Shown in pieces: positions 47,094 to 57,224 of a DNA stretch of 64,000 nucleotides. A model generated the notes under the pieces. It was not told the origin of the DNA and did not search any database. It was given only the letters and a program-made list of their open reading frames with translations. The position numbers and the translations under genes were made by a program. Position 1 is the first letter of the stretch. Each line of letters starts with the position of its first letter. Source of the DNA: Heterohyrax brucei (Eukaryota > Chordata > Mammalia > Hyracoidea > Procaviidae); the NCBI GenBank assembly GCA_028571685.1, contig CM053143.1, forward strand, positions 54,119,208 through 54,183,207. Reading direction: 5' to 3'.

Positions 47094-48042
47094 CACTCCA
47101 ATCACATCTTTGAAACATGTAACATGTTCATTCCATATGATAGAAGTCTTAAATCAGTTCCTAGTCCAAAATTTAAAATCTCATCTACATCTGTGAAACC
47201 TAGAACACAATTTGTCTGCTACCAAAGGTACAATGGCAGAACAGGCACAAGTTAGACATTCCATTACAAATGTGAGAAATTGCAGGGAAAGAAGGCATTA
47301 ACAGGCAACAGGCAAGTCAGCAGAACTCATCACATTAGCCCTCAAAGTTTTGGAAATACCTTTAAGTTTTCTGAGACATTCTACACGATGACCCTGCCCT
47401 CCAGAGTCTAGGTATTGGCCACACTCTCCGGATTCTGAGTGGAGAGCCCCAGCCCTGTACTACAACTCTGTCTTCAAGGTCCACTTGGACAGAAACTGCC
47501 CCCATCAGCTTTAGGTGCACCCTAAGCCCAACTGAGCAGAAATTCCACCCTTACAAACACAAGATGCCATGGTTCCATCCTTTCAAACCCCTGAGGCCGT
47601 GGCCATATCTTTTGAGACTGAGGCAGCTCAGCTACTCACACTTTGTTTCTTCAGCTTCTGCTTCCTATGGCCGCATGACCTGGGACTCAAGCCCACACCT
47701 GCCCTGCTGGGACAAGTGTTCAAAAGCTCTTTAGTTTCACTGATTCAAATGCCCAGAGGCACCCCAGTCTTGCTGGAAGGCTGTGGGACAGCAAGGCTAG
47801 CTCCACTGATTCAAGCACTCAGAGGCACCCTGTTCCAAGAGGAAAACACTGTACACAGGCACTTAGCTCCCTTACTCCATGGGTCAGCCCCAGCGCTGCC
47901 TCTGTTTCGGTTGGTGCCATTGCTGCTGCCACCAGTCTTCTGTCGTTTCTCACCACCTGAACGTTCTTCATTCCTTTTGAATTTTCTATCCATTCACAGT
48001 TTCAAAATGGCTCCAACATTTTAGGTATTTGCTAGAGCAACA

Positions 48043-48059
48043 CCCCACTCCTGGTGCCA
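48043..48059 (-). promoter_or_regulatory. Primer-binding site, tRNA-Leu type
   Basis: In sense it reads TGGCACCAGGAGTGGGG, five bases after the 5' LTR. It fits the 3' end of tRNA-Leu(UAA) with one mismatch (T to C at the fourth base), the primer class used by ERVL/MaLR elements. Confidence 0.8.
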
Positions 48060-48064
48060 AATTC

Positions 48065-48592
48065 TATTTTAGTCCGCTAGTGCTGCTCTAATAGAAATAC
48101 CACAGAGTGGATGGCCTTAACAAGGGAAAGTTTATTCTTACATAGTCCAGTAGGCTATGAGTCCAAATCTGAGATGTCAGCTCCAGGAGAACGTTTTCAC
48201 CCTTGTCGTCTCTGGAGGAAAGTCCACTACTGCATCACTCATTGTCCAGGGAGCATCTTGGCACAAGAACCTCAGATCTGAAGGTCACATTCTTCTCCCA
48301 GTACTGCTTTCTTGATGGTGTGAGGTTCCTGATTCTCTGCTGGCTTCCCTGTCTTTTATCTCTCAACGTATGAAAAGATTAAGCGTGGTGAAAGCCATAC
48401 TCCAGGGAAACTCCCTTTACAGTGGAGCAGGGACACAGTCCTATGAAGGGATTTGCAGTCCCACCCTCATCCTTTAACATACAGCATAGGAAAACCACAG
48501 AATGGAGGACAATCATAGAATACAGGGAATCATGGCCCAGCCACATGGCTACACATATTTGGGGAGGTGGGGACACAATTCAATCCATGACA
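48065..48592 (-). repeat. 5' LTR of the MaLR-type element
   Basis: Begins (plus coordinates) 'tattttagtccgctagtgct' and ends 'attcaatccatgaca', colinear with the 46583-47080 copy over its whole length. Confidence 0.92.
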
Positions 48593-49549
48593 TGGGGAAA
48601 CATGGCATCTGGAAGACAGTCTGCTGAGTGAAATTAGTCATTCACAAAAGGCCAAATACTGTAAAATCACTATTATGAGGTCTCATAAAAAAGGGCTGAG
48701 CACAGAAGATAATCTTTGATGGTTAGCATGGAGGGGAAGAAGGGAGACAGGTACTCAGACTGGATGGCAGATGGAAATTGCATCAAGTGAAGGACATGAC
48801 AGCACTCAGTAGAAGGAAGAGCAGCTCTGCTGAACTATACCAAGAACTAAGAAGGTTTCTAAATATAACCCAAAATGTTGACGCTCAGAGTAGCTGGGGC
48901 AGGGGTCTGGGGACCATTCTTTCAGAGGATATCCAGGTCAAGTAGCATAACTATCTTTTTTAATTTTTGAAGAATATTCTGCATCCCACTTTGGTGAATG
49001 GAGTCTGGGATAAATGCTAGGAAGTTGTCATTAAGGAGTATCCCAATCCACCTAGAGCAGAGGAAAACGAAGAACCTGAAAGACAGGAGGAAAATATGAG
49101 CTCTGGTGACAGAAGGGGCCATAAATCAATGTAAGATCAGAAGAACTAGGTGGTGCCTAGCCGCCACCAAGGACTGTCTTGACAGGAAACACAGCATAAA
49201 CTCCTTGTCATAGTGAGAGAAAAACTGGTGGTGTAGGTCTAGAATTTTATTAAAAGACTAGATTGATGATCCAAGAGTCTAGTGGGTACCCCCAAGAACA
49301 TGGTCCCTAGATAGGCTGCTAGCTCAGAGCTGAAGCCAGTACCAAACATATCTCTTCAGACAAAAATTAGACCTGACTACAAGACATGAGGCTGTTGGAG
49401 CAGCTTCTGTATAGAAACGAGTCGGAAGGGTGGAGAGGAGAAGACAGAAGTCAGATGAATGAATACGGGTCACACAGGGTGGAAAGCAGGAGTGTGCTGT
49501 TGCAGGTTTGGGAGAGCAGCTAAAGTTGCCTAGAGGTGCATGTGTGCAG

Positions 49550-49600
49550 TTTTGTATGTATTGTATTGTATTTGTATTGTATTTGTATTGTGAACTTTCA
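49550..49600 (+). repeat. (GTATT)n/(TTGTA)n simple repeat
   Basis: 'gtattgtattgtatttgtat' and following units near the 3' end of L1-C. Confidence 0.85.
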
Positions 49601-49888
49601 CTTAATCAGAATAAATTATTTAAAAAAAAGTATACATAAAAATATAATATCAATGTAAAAATAACTGCTTTGACAGTCTTACATAAAATTTTGTTTTAGG
49701 CTATATTTTAATTCAAATTATATTAACTTATGGTCTTAGTAGATTTACCTTTCAACATGATTAAAACCACTGTGGTGTAAAAAGAATTCATCAAAATCAA
49801 TTTACAACTTTTATTTAAACCAGTTCTACTGTATCTGCTTTCAAAGTATTAAATCCTATTTGGGCTTCAGTCAGCTACCGAACAAAAA

Positions 49889-50043
49889 TGCTTTCCTTTC
49901 TGTTGAGTCAGTTCTGATTCATGGAGAGCCTATCAGACAGAGTAGACATGCTCTGTGGGATTTACAAGCAGTGGCTATTGGATTTCAGTTGCTAACATTT
50001 TGATTAGCAGCTGAGCTCTTTAACCATTGTGCCACCAGGACTC
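49889..50043 (-). mobile_element. AfroSINE
   Basis: Antisense: 'cagttctgattcatggagag', 'acagagtagacatgctctgt' and 'ctctttaaccattgtgccac'. Confidence 0.88.
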
Positions 50044-50480
50044 TTTGCCTTGTACAGCTTTAGAACTACATGAAAAGGAAAAAGCTGGTAATTTTTTAAA
50101 GGATCATTTAAACACCTTTTTATCTGCATGAAAGACTAGCTAAAACTTAAAAAAAAAGAAAAAAATATATACCATCTACCATTAGCATCTTTCATTGTAG
50201 AAATTTGTAACATGATAGACATAGTTTGTACAAGATAAATAGATTATACATATGACATAAATTGTCTCTGCCTACATTCCTGACTTTCATTGCAAGTGAT
50301 GTGTACTGTGGGAAAGAGGAACAGCACAAATAGGGTAGGCAAGTAATCGACCAAAATAAGTAGATTCACAGAAAAAAAAAAAAAAAAAAATCTCTTTCCA
50401 AAGACACATCTACAGTTTTCCCTGGATTGTCACCTCTACAATTTACTGATCAATCTAAAGTATGTAAACAAACAAACAAA
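50044..50480. other. No recognisable feature
   Basis: AT-rich; includes a 19-base A run at 50372-50390 with no identifiable element upstream. Confidence 0.5.
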
Positions 50481-50481
50481 A

Positions 50482-50801
50482 CCTAAATGCACTGCCATCC
50501 AGATGATTCTGAGTTACAGAGACTCTATGGGACAAAACACCATTTGGCATAATGGTTTAAGTGCTATCTGCTAACAAAAAGGCTGGCAGTTGAAATCTGC
50601 CAGGCACTCTTTGGAAACTCTACATGACAGTTTCTTCTCTGACCTATGATATCACTGTGAGTCAGATTGACTCAATGGCAGTAACTTTTAATAGGACACA
50701 ACAGAACTGCTCTAGAAGATTTTCAAGGGGCTCCTGGTGGATTCAAACTTCCAACCTTTTCATTAGCAGGTGTAGCTCTTAACCTCTAGGCAAGCATGGT
50801 T
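50482..50801 (-). mobile_element. AfroSINE, split by another AfroSINE
   Basis: The antisense tail at 50482-50538 ('cagatgattctgagttacag') and the rest at 50695-50801 ('acagaactgctctagaagat', 'ccaaccttttcattagcagg') are the two halves of one copy. The plus-strand copy between them is flanked by GACAAAAC and GACACAAC, a worn 8 bp target duplication. Confidence 0.85.
50539..50694 (+). mobile_element. AfroSINE nested inside an AfroSINE
   Basis: Sense copy: 'ggcataatggtttaagtgct', 'ccaggcactctttggaaact' and 'cactgtgagtcagattgact'. Confidence 0.88.
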
Positions 50802-51717
50802 TCTAGTGTGTTTATATATAGCAATTTTATACATAGATTTTTTTTTTTTATTTAACATAACTGAGTGAAAATGTACATTCACGTATAAATTTACATGCCC
50901 ACCTATATGCAGCTTCCATTGCTCTCCCTGTCCGGTGACAGCACACTATTCCTCTCTGCTCCATACATGTCTTATCCTCCCAACAGCCTCCTTTCCCCTC
51001 CTCTCCACCCACTCTCCTTCCACCAGCCGGAGGTCAGCAAGATGATATCCTATAGATGTATAGAACCATAAAGTGCTTCCAATATATGGTCACTCTGCAT
51101 TGCCAAGTCCAATCAATTCCTGTCCAAAGAGTGGATCTTTGTTATAATTTATGGGAAAGGGCAGAATCAGGGCCGGGGGGCATGCTCTCAGAGGAAACCC
51201 AAAACGGCTGGTCCATCAATTGAGGTCTTTTAGTGGAAATCTCAGGATGCACACCTTTTTATTCTTGGGTTTCCAGTGAGACTCCTCTCTGTGAGCTCCA
51301 TCATGGCTAACACTGGCGGTGACCGGGACCATCCTGTTCTTCCGGTCCCAAGTCGATGTAGGCACCCACTCTTGTGGGTCTCTCTGTCTTCTCGGTTGTC
51401 TTTACCGCATGTCATTTTGGTCCTCGGTGAGGACCTCCTGCTGAGTTGGGACCATTTGCTGTGTCCTCGGAAGGCAGCACTCACCACTCACCAATGTGGG
51501 GTGCAGAGAGCTCTCTTAGCCAAACGCTAGTTGTGCCAAGTGGCCTGGAATTCGCCTAAGAGCATGGTCCCCTGCCCCCTGCCCCAGCTACTCTATCCTT
51601 GCAGTATTGAGTTAAGATGGAAGGAGTACTCAAGTTATGCTGAAGTCCACTTAATGTTGTTCTTGTTCCTAATGTGTGCTGTCATGGCTTTCTCCCAACT
51701 AGATTTCTAGTAACTAT

Positions 51718-52590
51718 CTAAACTAAACCCTCACCCCCCACCCTCCCTCCCTCCCCTCCCTTGCAGCTGTCAAAGAATTTCTTTAATTCATCCTTGATTT
51801 CCTCTATAACCCATGTTTTCTTCAGCAAGATATTGCTCAGTTTCCAAGAGTTCCACTTTCTATCTATGTTTTTTCTGCTATTGATTTCAACTTTGATGGC
51901 TTTATGATCTGAGATGCTTTGCAGTAATTCAATGGTATGAATTTTGTTGAGCATTGCATTATGGCGTATCACGTGGTCAATTCTGGAGAATGTTCCATGT
52001 GCACTGGAGAAGAAGGTGTAGTTGTCTGCTGATGGGTGGAAAGTTCTGTATATATCAATGAGGTTTAGTTGGTTAATTGTGGAAATGAGTTCTTCTGTAT
52101 CTTTACTGAGCTTTTTTCTAGATGATCTGTGTAGTGATGAGAGTGGAGTGTTAAAGTCTCCCGCTATTATTGTGGAGTCATCTAACTCTCTTTTGAGTGT
52201 AGTCAGTGTTTCTTCGACATATTCAAGTGCTCTGGCATTAGGTGCATAAATATTTAATATAGTTAAGACTTGCTTGTGTACTGAACCTTCCAGCAATAAA
52301 TAGTGTCCGTCTTTGTCCATGGTGGTGGATTTGACATTAAAATTGATTTTGTCTGAGATTAGAATTGCCACCCCTGCTCTTCTTTGTTCATTATTAGCTT
52401 GATATATATTCTTCAATCTTTTAATTTTCAGTTTGTTCCTGTCTTTAGGTCTCAAGTGAGTTTCTTGTAGACAACATATGGATGAGTCGTGTCTTTTGAT
52501 CCAAGATGACACTCGGTGTCTCTTTACTGGAGCATTCAGTCCATTCACTTTCAATGTAATTATTGATAGGTAAGTGTTCACTGCTGCCAT
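51718..52590 (-). CDS. L1-B truncated ORF2: endonuclease domain only
   Basis: An open frame of 290 codons from ATG (MAAVNTYLSI). It covers the whole AP-endonuclease-like domain that nicks target DNA at TTTT/A-type sites. Visible active-site residues: Asn16 (VNGLN), Glu43 (QETHL), Tyr115, Asp145 and Asn147 (GDFNTP), Asp205 (SRIDHV), Asp228-His229 (SDHKAI). At about residue 275 the frame crosses the deletion junction and ends with a Gly-rich tail (GGEGGRVGGEGLV) translated from the G-rich 3'UTR. There is no RT or Cys-rich domain. Whether it is translated is unknown; in intact L1s ORF2 is translated only from the bicistronic RNA. The 75-codon opposite frame is a shadow. Confidence 0.6.
   Translation of the reverse strand: MAAVNTYLSIITLKVNGLNAPVKRHRVSSWIKRHDSSICCLQETHLRPKDRNKLKIKRLKNIYQANNEQRRAGVAILISDKINFNVKSTTMDKDGHYLLLEGSVHKQVLTILNIYAPNARALEYVEETLTTLKRELDDSTIIAGDFNTPLSSLHRSSRKKLSKDTEELISTINQLNLIDIYRTFHPSADNYTFFSSAHGTFSRIDHVIRHNAMLNKIHTIELLQSISDHKAIKVEINSRKNIDRKWNSWKLSNILLKKTWVIEEIKDELKKFFDSCKGGEGGRVGGEGLV
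51728..51760 (-). repeat. G-run array (L1-B 3'UTR)
   Basis: On the minus strand there are at least six G runs separated by single bases. Homologous to 35634-35658 in L1-A, but here only about 15-40 bp from the endonuclease coding end. Confidence 0.85.
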
Positions 52591-53012
52591 TGTGATATGT
52601 TTATTTTTATGTTGATGTTTTCTCTGTTGTTCTTATTAGTCTGTTCTGGGTCACTTTTTTGTGTGAGTTGATTTTTCACCTTTTTCAGAGCTGGTTTTAT
52701 AGTTGTTGAGACTCATGTGTAAGATTTCTTGAAATGGTGTGATACATCTTTGTTGTGCTTTACAGCTGCCCCTAGGAATCCCCTTAATAAACTATTTATA
52801 AACCCAATTTTAATTACTACCAGTCTTGTCATATTCCTCTCCATCTGGAAGGACTATAATGACTGTAGTACATCCCTCTTTTTATTATGATGACACCATA
52901 GTTTTCATGATGATCACTGGATTGCTTCTTTCCTTATCAAAGCTGTGATTTACTTTGGAGCCTTCCCTAAATGAGTAGAGTACTGAGTAGTGTGTCATTC
53001 TAAAATATAAAG

Positions 53013-53943
53013 TTAGTGGTTTCGTTCTTCTAAGCCAAAGCCAAGAACTTCTTTCAGTATTTCTTGCAGTTTGGGTTTGGTTTTTACAAAGTCTCTGAGT
53101 TTCTGTTTATCTGGGAATGTTTTAATTTCATTTTCGTATTTGAAAGATAGTTTTGCAGGATATATAATTCTTGGTTGGAAGTTCTTCTCCTTCAAGACTT
53201 TGAATGTGTCGTGCTACTGTCTCCGTGCCTGCATGGTTTCTGCTGAAAAATCTGACGAGAGCCTACAGGATTTCCCTCTGAATGTTAGCTTTGCCTTGAG
53301 TCTTGCTGCCTTTAAGAGTTGCTGCTTATGTTTCTTTTTGTTAAGCTTGATTATAATATGTCTTGGAGTCTTTCTTTTGAGATCTATATTGGGTGGTGTA
53401 CAATATGCATCTGAGATGTCTATATTCTCTTCCTTCATGATTTCTGGGAAATTTTCTTTCAGCAGCTCAGCAACAATACTCTCTGTGTTCTCAGATGTCT
53501 CACCCTGTTCAGGGACTCCAATTAATCGAAGGTTGTTCCTCTTAATAGAGTCCCACATGCTTCTTAATGTTTCTTCATTTTTCTTGTTTCCTTTTTCTGA
53601 TTTCTGCTCATAGATGCTTGCGTCAGTAGCTCTGTCTTCCAAGTCAGAAATTCTTTTTTCCATTTGTTCCATTCTGTTTTCTTGGCTTTGCATGGAAGTT
53701 TCTGTCTTTGATTTTCTTCTTGATCTGTTGGATTTCAGAGTACTGGTGTTCCATTTGATTGAACAGCTTGCTTAATTTTTCATTTTGTTCTGCTGCATTT
53801 TGTATAAGGTCTAGAAGGGCCCTGTATATAATCAATTTGTATTCACTTTCTGATGCTTTCATAAAAGTTTCTTCATCTGGAAAACTCCTTGGTTGCTTTG
53901 TTTGGGAGCCTTCTGAAGCCATGAGTGATTGCTTATATGCCAC
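53013..53943 (-). pseudogene. L1-B ORF1, nearly intact with two frame breaks
   Basis: Starts MAYKQSLMAS at 53943. Frame 1 (53943-53644) holds the N-terminal region and coiled coil (NAAEQNEKLSKLFNQMEHQY). Frame 2 (53693-53214) holds the rest of the coiled coil (QMEKRISDLEDRATDASIYE), the RRM (TLRSMWDSIKRNNLRLIGVP) and the start of the C-terminal domain (TPRHIIIKLNKKKHKQQLLKAAR). Frame 3 (53195-53013) has the C-terminal tail to the TAG or TGA near 53013. Two single indels, at about 53670 and 53205, break it. The plus-strand 180-codon frame at 53071-53613 is its shadow. Confidence 0.85.
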
Positions 53944-53944
53944 A

Positions 53945-54967
53945 ATTGTCTGTTGCTTTTTGGGTCCCTTGTGGGTATGTAGAGGCTGAAAGAGGTATTG
54001 TGAGGATGGATTGCAAAAGTTTCTCTAGGCTGTCTTCAAATGTAAAGCAAAAGGTATCTGACCAGTTCACAAGTTAGTTAGGTTTTCAGGTGTAGATGTC
54101 CCTCTTCTCATCTGACAAAGTAAGCGCCACTATATCCAACCCCAGATGATAACAAACTAGTTCAGAATACAGCAATGCTAGTGCCCTGGTGGCCTCTGTT
54201 GACAGGGCCCAGCCTTATCCACCACTGCGTCGAGTACTGGTTTTGTGATAGAAAAGCGCTCTCGTGTGGGCAGGCTCTGGCTCCCACGCTAAGAATTAGG
54301 GCCAGCTGCGGCCACCATATCCAAGATGGCGTCCTCCACACAGGCAGCAGACAGGGGGGCTAAAGGTGCCTAGAGGTAGTGATTCCTCTGCTTCTGTTGC
54401 AGGGCCCCCAAAGTAGGCAGCACTATGCAAAATCACTACTTTTCTGTCAGAGAAGCGCTGTCCTGATTGCAGGCACTGGCTCCCAGGCTAAGAACGAGGT
54501 CCCGCTAAAATCTCGGTACCAACATGTGGACATGCACACTGCCTGCGAAGCTCCGCGCAAATCCAACTGAGGCAGCTACTAAACGAAAGGTCAAAGTGGC
54601 TAGATTAACAGAGTCCCGAGCCTGGTTCTCAGAATATGGGAATTTCTCCTGCCTATCCCCCCTGCAGCGCGTCTGAGTCCAGCCGCCAGGGAAGGCCCAG
54701 CTCCACCCGCCAGCCGAGACCGAGGAAAAAAAAGTCAAAACGGTGCGTTTACCTTCCGTCCGTGAGAGCCGGGGCTAGCCGGGAGCGAGAGTCAGTGAAG
54801 GAGAGGAGGTTTTTTGCTGAGTGGTATGAAGTCCCAATTAAGAGCTCCGTGCCGTGTCCTGAGGCTGATTAGGTGATCAGAAGGCTCTGTTTGATTGTCA
54901 ATTCAGGTCTTGGTTTCCAGAGGGATAGAAGGAGATTTGGGCTTAATCTGCCATCTTGACTCCTCCC
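53945..54967 (-). promoter_or_regulatory. L1-B 5'UTR, GC- and CpG-rich
   Basis: About 1 kb with the highest CpG density in the window between 54230 and 54870 (for example 'cagcgcgtctgagtccagcc', 'ccagccgagaccg'). YY1-like motifs: 'gtcaagatggcag' at the very start (sense) and, on the plus strand, 'tccaagatggcgtcc' near 54328. Promoter function is inferred from homology with mammalian L1 5'UTRs. Confidence 0.65.
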
Positions 54968-55149
54968 TATACATAGATTTTTTAATAAGTAAAATGTGTA
55001 CTTAGTTTTTCTAGTGTAAAAATATTAAAGAACTCTAGAAGTTCTTTCGAGCTTGAGTTATCTATGACAAAAAAAGATAAAATAATTACTATTAACTCTC
55101 TTTAAAAAAAAATCTAAAAGAGCAGAGCTTCTGAATGATAATCAAAGTA

Positions 55150-55304
55150 AATCCCACCACCGTCGTTAAGTTTCTACTCATACTAACCCCACAGGACAGA
55201 GTAGAACCACCCACAGAGTTTGCAAGCAGCTCCTGGTTGATTTGAACTGTCAGCCTCCTGTATGGCAGCCAGAGTTCTTTAACAACTATGTCACCCATGT
55301 TTCC
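55150..55304 (-). mobile_element. AfroSINE
   Basis: Antisense: 'gtttctactcatactaaccc', 'ggacagagtagaaccaccca' and 'ctttaacaactatgtcaccc'. Confidence 0.88.
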
Positions 55305-56120
55305 AGTAATCAACATAGATAAACAAGTTGTGGTATTTTTTTTCTTAAATGTTGTATACTATATAATGGTAATATGTAAATATAAAATTTTATGTTTGGT
55401 AACAAAAGAATTTTAAACAACTTGACTTGTAAGGATTCTTAACAGGTCATTAGCCTCTAACGTTTTAGTGAAAAGTAATAGTCTAGTCTTATGAAGACAA
55501 AAAGCCCTAGATCTCACTTATTAAAAGTCAGTAACATTAAAAAATGTGAAAATAGTCTAATCATAAATAAAAGCAGATGTGTTAATTTTGATCCATGAAA
55601 TGGGAGAAAGAAATGCCAGTAAACACAGAAATTATGTTTAAAAGACAAACATTGCCTAAGATTTCACAAAGATTAAAAATAAAAACAAAAATGTCGAGAC
55701 AGGAAATGGAGTGGGTTGTCTGAAATGACATAGCTGTCTGCAAAGAAGCTGCAAGTTCTTCATTACCACATGCTCTTCACCAGCCAAAATATGCATCTCA
55801 CGAAAATCACACAGCTCTGTAAATAAGAATAGGGAAAAATTTGTCACTCTAGAGTTGTGCATTTAAAAAGGTACCTGTAACACTGAGTTCTGAAAGTAAA
55901 GAAGATATATTTATTGTTGATTTAGAGCATGTTTTATTTTGCTAAGAGTATACTTTTTAAAATTGGCATTTAGCATCAGCACTGGAATTATGGAACTTGA
56001 TGTTGTGTAGCTTTGCTTTGAGAAAAGTCATATGTGAAAGAGAATTTCAATTTATAAGTTAATGTCAATCCTGTTAGATTATGTACTTAGCACAGATGTA
56101 ATTTTTTTAGGGATACTTTA
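55305..56120. other. No recognisable feature
   Basis: AT-rich, low repeat content. No coding signal. Confidence 0.5.
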
Positions 56121-56139
56121 TAGCATCCCTATGACGGCA

Positions 56140-56650
56140 CTTGGCTATAGTGTCAACTTGGATAGATAACTATTTTCAGTGGTTTGGTGGATATACAATG
56201 ATGTATTCATCCTCCATGATGTGATCTGATGTGATCAGCCAATCAGTTGTAAGGGGAGTTTTCTCATGGTTGTGGCGTGCATCCAATATACATACGGACG
56301 TTTTGACAAAGCTTGCTTGTTTGGTCTGGATCCTGCATCCAGCTCATCATCATCTGACCTCTAAGTCTTCTGATTGAGCCAGTGGCCTGCTGTATTGTGT
56401 GATAATCTTAGGATTAGTAAATCTTCACACTCTGTGAGCCAGTAACCTTCAATTTTTTTCCACTGATCTTGGATTCATCAGCCTCCAAGTCTGTGAACCA
56501 GCAGTCTGCCATCTGCCCTCCCAATCTTGGGTTACTCAGTGCCTAAAGTTGCATAAGTCAGAATAAGCCTCTAGCCTGATTCCTGAACCATGGACATTGA
56601 ACATGTCAGCTTATACAGCCGTGTGATCCATTTCTTTGAGATAAATCTAT
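56140..56650 (+). mobile_element. Unclassified interspersed element, LTR-like
   Basis: The body runs 'agtgtcaacttggatagata', 'gatgtgatcagccaatcagt', 'ggatcctgcatccagctcat' to 'catggacattgaacatgtca' and then a TA-rich tail at 56655. It has a CCAAT-like box, repeated 'tcttgggtt...' phrases and a poly(A)-like 'gataaatc' near 56640. I recall similar sequence as recurrent in afrotherian DNA but only one copy is in this window. A SINE-tail-like scrap ('ctatgacggcacttggc') abuts its left end at 56131-56148. Confidence 0.45.
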
Positions 56651-56654
56651 CCAC

Positions 56655-56780
56655 GTGTCTGTCTCTACCTCTATATATTTATGTATGTTACATATATAAA
56701 TACATAATATACATATATATGCAGTATATATAAATATATAACTACATATATATTACTATCCATATACATATACATAGAGT
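56655..56780 (+). repeat. TA-rich microsatellite (ATATAC/TATGTA)n
   Basis: About 125 bp of imperfect TATATA, ATACAT and TATG units following the previous element. Confidence 0.88.
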
Positions 56781-57217
56781 TGCTGAACCTAAAAGAAGTG
56801 GTTGACATTCAGAGATTTCATGAGGTAGCATGTGATTAAGAACAAAAGATACTGAAGAGAGAAGTCCAAGCTGCACTCAAGACATTATTGTAAAACAAGC
56901 CTCCAGGAACTGACTGAACACAAATTGAGATATTTCAACAACAAATGCAGTACTGAAAATGCTTACTCCTCTGTGCCAAGAAGTTTGGAAGACAGCTACC
57001 CGGAAAGCTCACTAGAACAGATGCATATTTATGCCCCTTTAAAAGAAAGGTGTTCCAATGCAGAAATTATTTAACATCACTAAAATCACACAGAAGTAAA
57101 ATTTTGCCAATGATAATTCAAAAGTTGTCCCAGCAATATATTGTCAGGAAACAGCATGAAATTCAAGCCAGAGTCAGAAGATGATGTGGAATCAGGGATA
57201 TCATTGCTGATGTCAGA
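56781..57217 (+). mobile_element. RTE-clade LINE, RT region (plus)
   Basis: Sense RT coding sequence: 'gaagtccaagctgcactcaa', 'acaagcctccaggaactgac', 'tgccaagaagtttggaagac' and 'gggatatcattgctgatgtc'. Stops and frameshifts throughout. It joins an inverted RTE piece at about 57220. Confidence 0.82.
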
Positions 57218-57224
57218 TGAAAAG

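Larger units (their letters stand above)
47081..48064 (-). other. MaLR internal region
   Basis: About 980 bp between the LTRs. The plus-strand 151-codon frame at 47569-48024 is antisense to the element and lacks any known domain. The minus strand has no long frame. CpG and GC content are higher than in the flanks. Confidence 0.8.
46583..48592 (-). mobile_element. Complete MaLR-type endogenous retroviral element (LTR-internal-LTR)
   Basis: Two minus-strand LTRs (46583-47080 and 48065-48592) flank about 980 bp of internal sequence. The element is bounded by an exact 5 bp target duplication TGGGG (46578-46582 and 48593-48597) inside L1-C. The primer-binding site is legible next to the 5' LTR (48043-48059) and a polypurine tract next to the 3' LTR (47081-47093). 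The internal region is too short for gag-pol and has no retroviral frame, as is usual for MaLR elements, which depend on ERVL proteins. It was non-autonomous when inserted. Confidence 0.93.
41115..49622 (+). mobile_element. Older full-length L1 (L1-C), split by SINEs and a provirus
   Basis: 5'UTR from 'tcaagctaacatggtggagt' (41123), ORF1 about 42110-43245, ORF2 about 43650-46580 resumed at 48598-48700, 3'UTR 48700-49622 ending 'acttaatcagaataaatt'. Interruptions: AfroSINEs at 42243-42449 and 46061-46217, and an MaLR-type provirus at 46583-48592. ORF2 also lacks most of the RT palm and thumb (jump at about 45285). Without inserts it is about 6.1 kb. A weak AGTATA match at both ends may be a worn target duplication. 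Confidence 0.82.
50844..54967 (-). mobile_element. Young L1 with intact ends and a 3 kb internal deletion (L1-B)
   Basis: An exact target duplication TATACATAGATTTTTT flanks it (50828-50843 and 54968-54983; the T run makes the inner edge of the left copy ambiguous). Read on the minus strand: start 'gggaggagtcaagatggcag' at 54967, 5'UTR to about 53945, ORF1 53943-53013, endonuclease part of ORF2 52590-51776, then a direct jump to the G-rich start of the 3'UTR, 3'UTR to about 50850 and a poly(A). Compared with L1-A, about 3.0 kb (32622-35618 in L1-A), containing RT and the C-terminal domain, is absent. It needs ORF2p in trans. Confidence 0.95.

Noticed and set aside
47569-48024. 151-codon plus frame, Pro/Leu-rich
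   Set aside because: It lies antisense inside the MaLR internal region, with no known domain; chance in GC-richer DNA.
53071-53613. 180-codon plus frame
   Set aside because: Exact antisense of L1-B ORF1.
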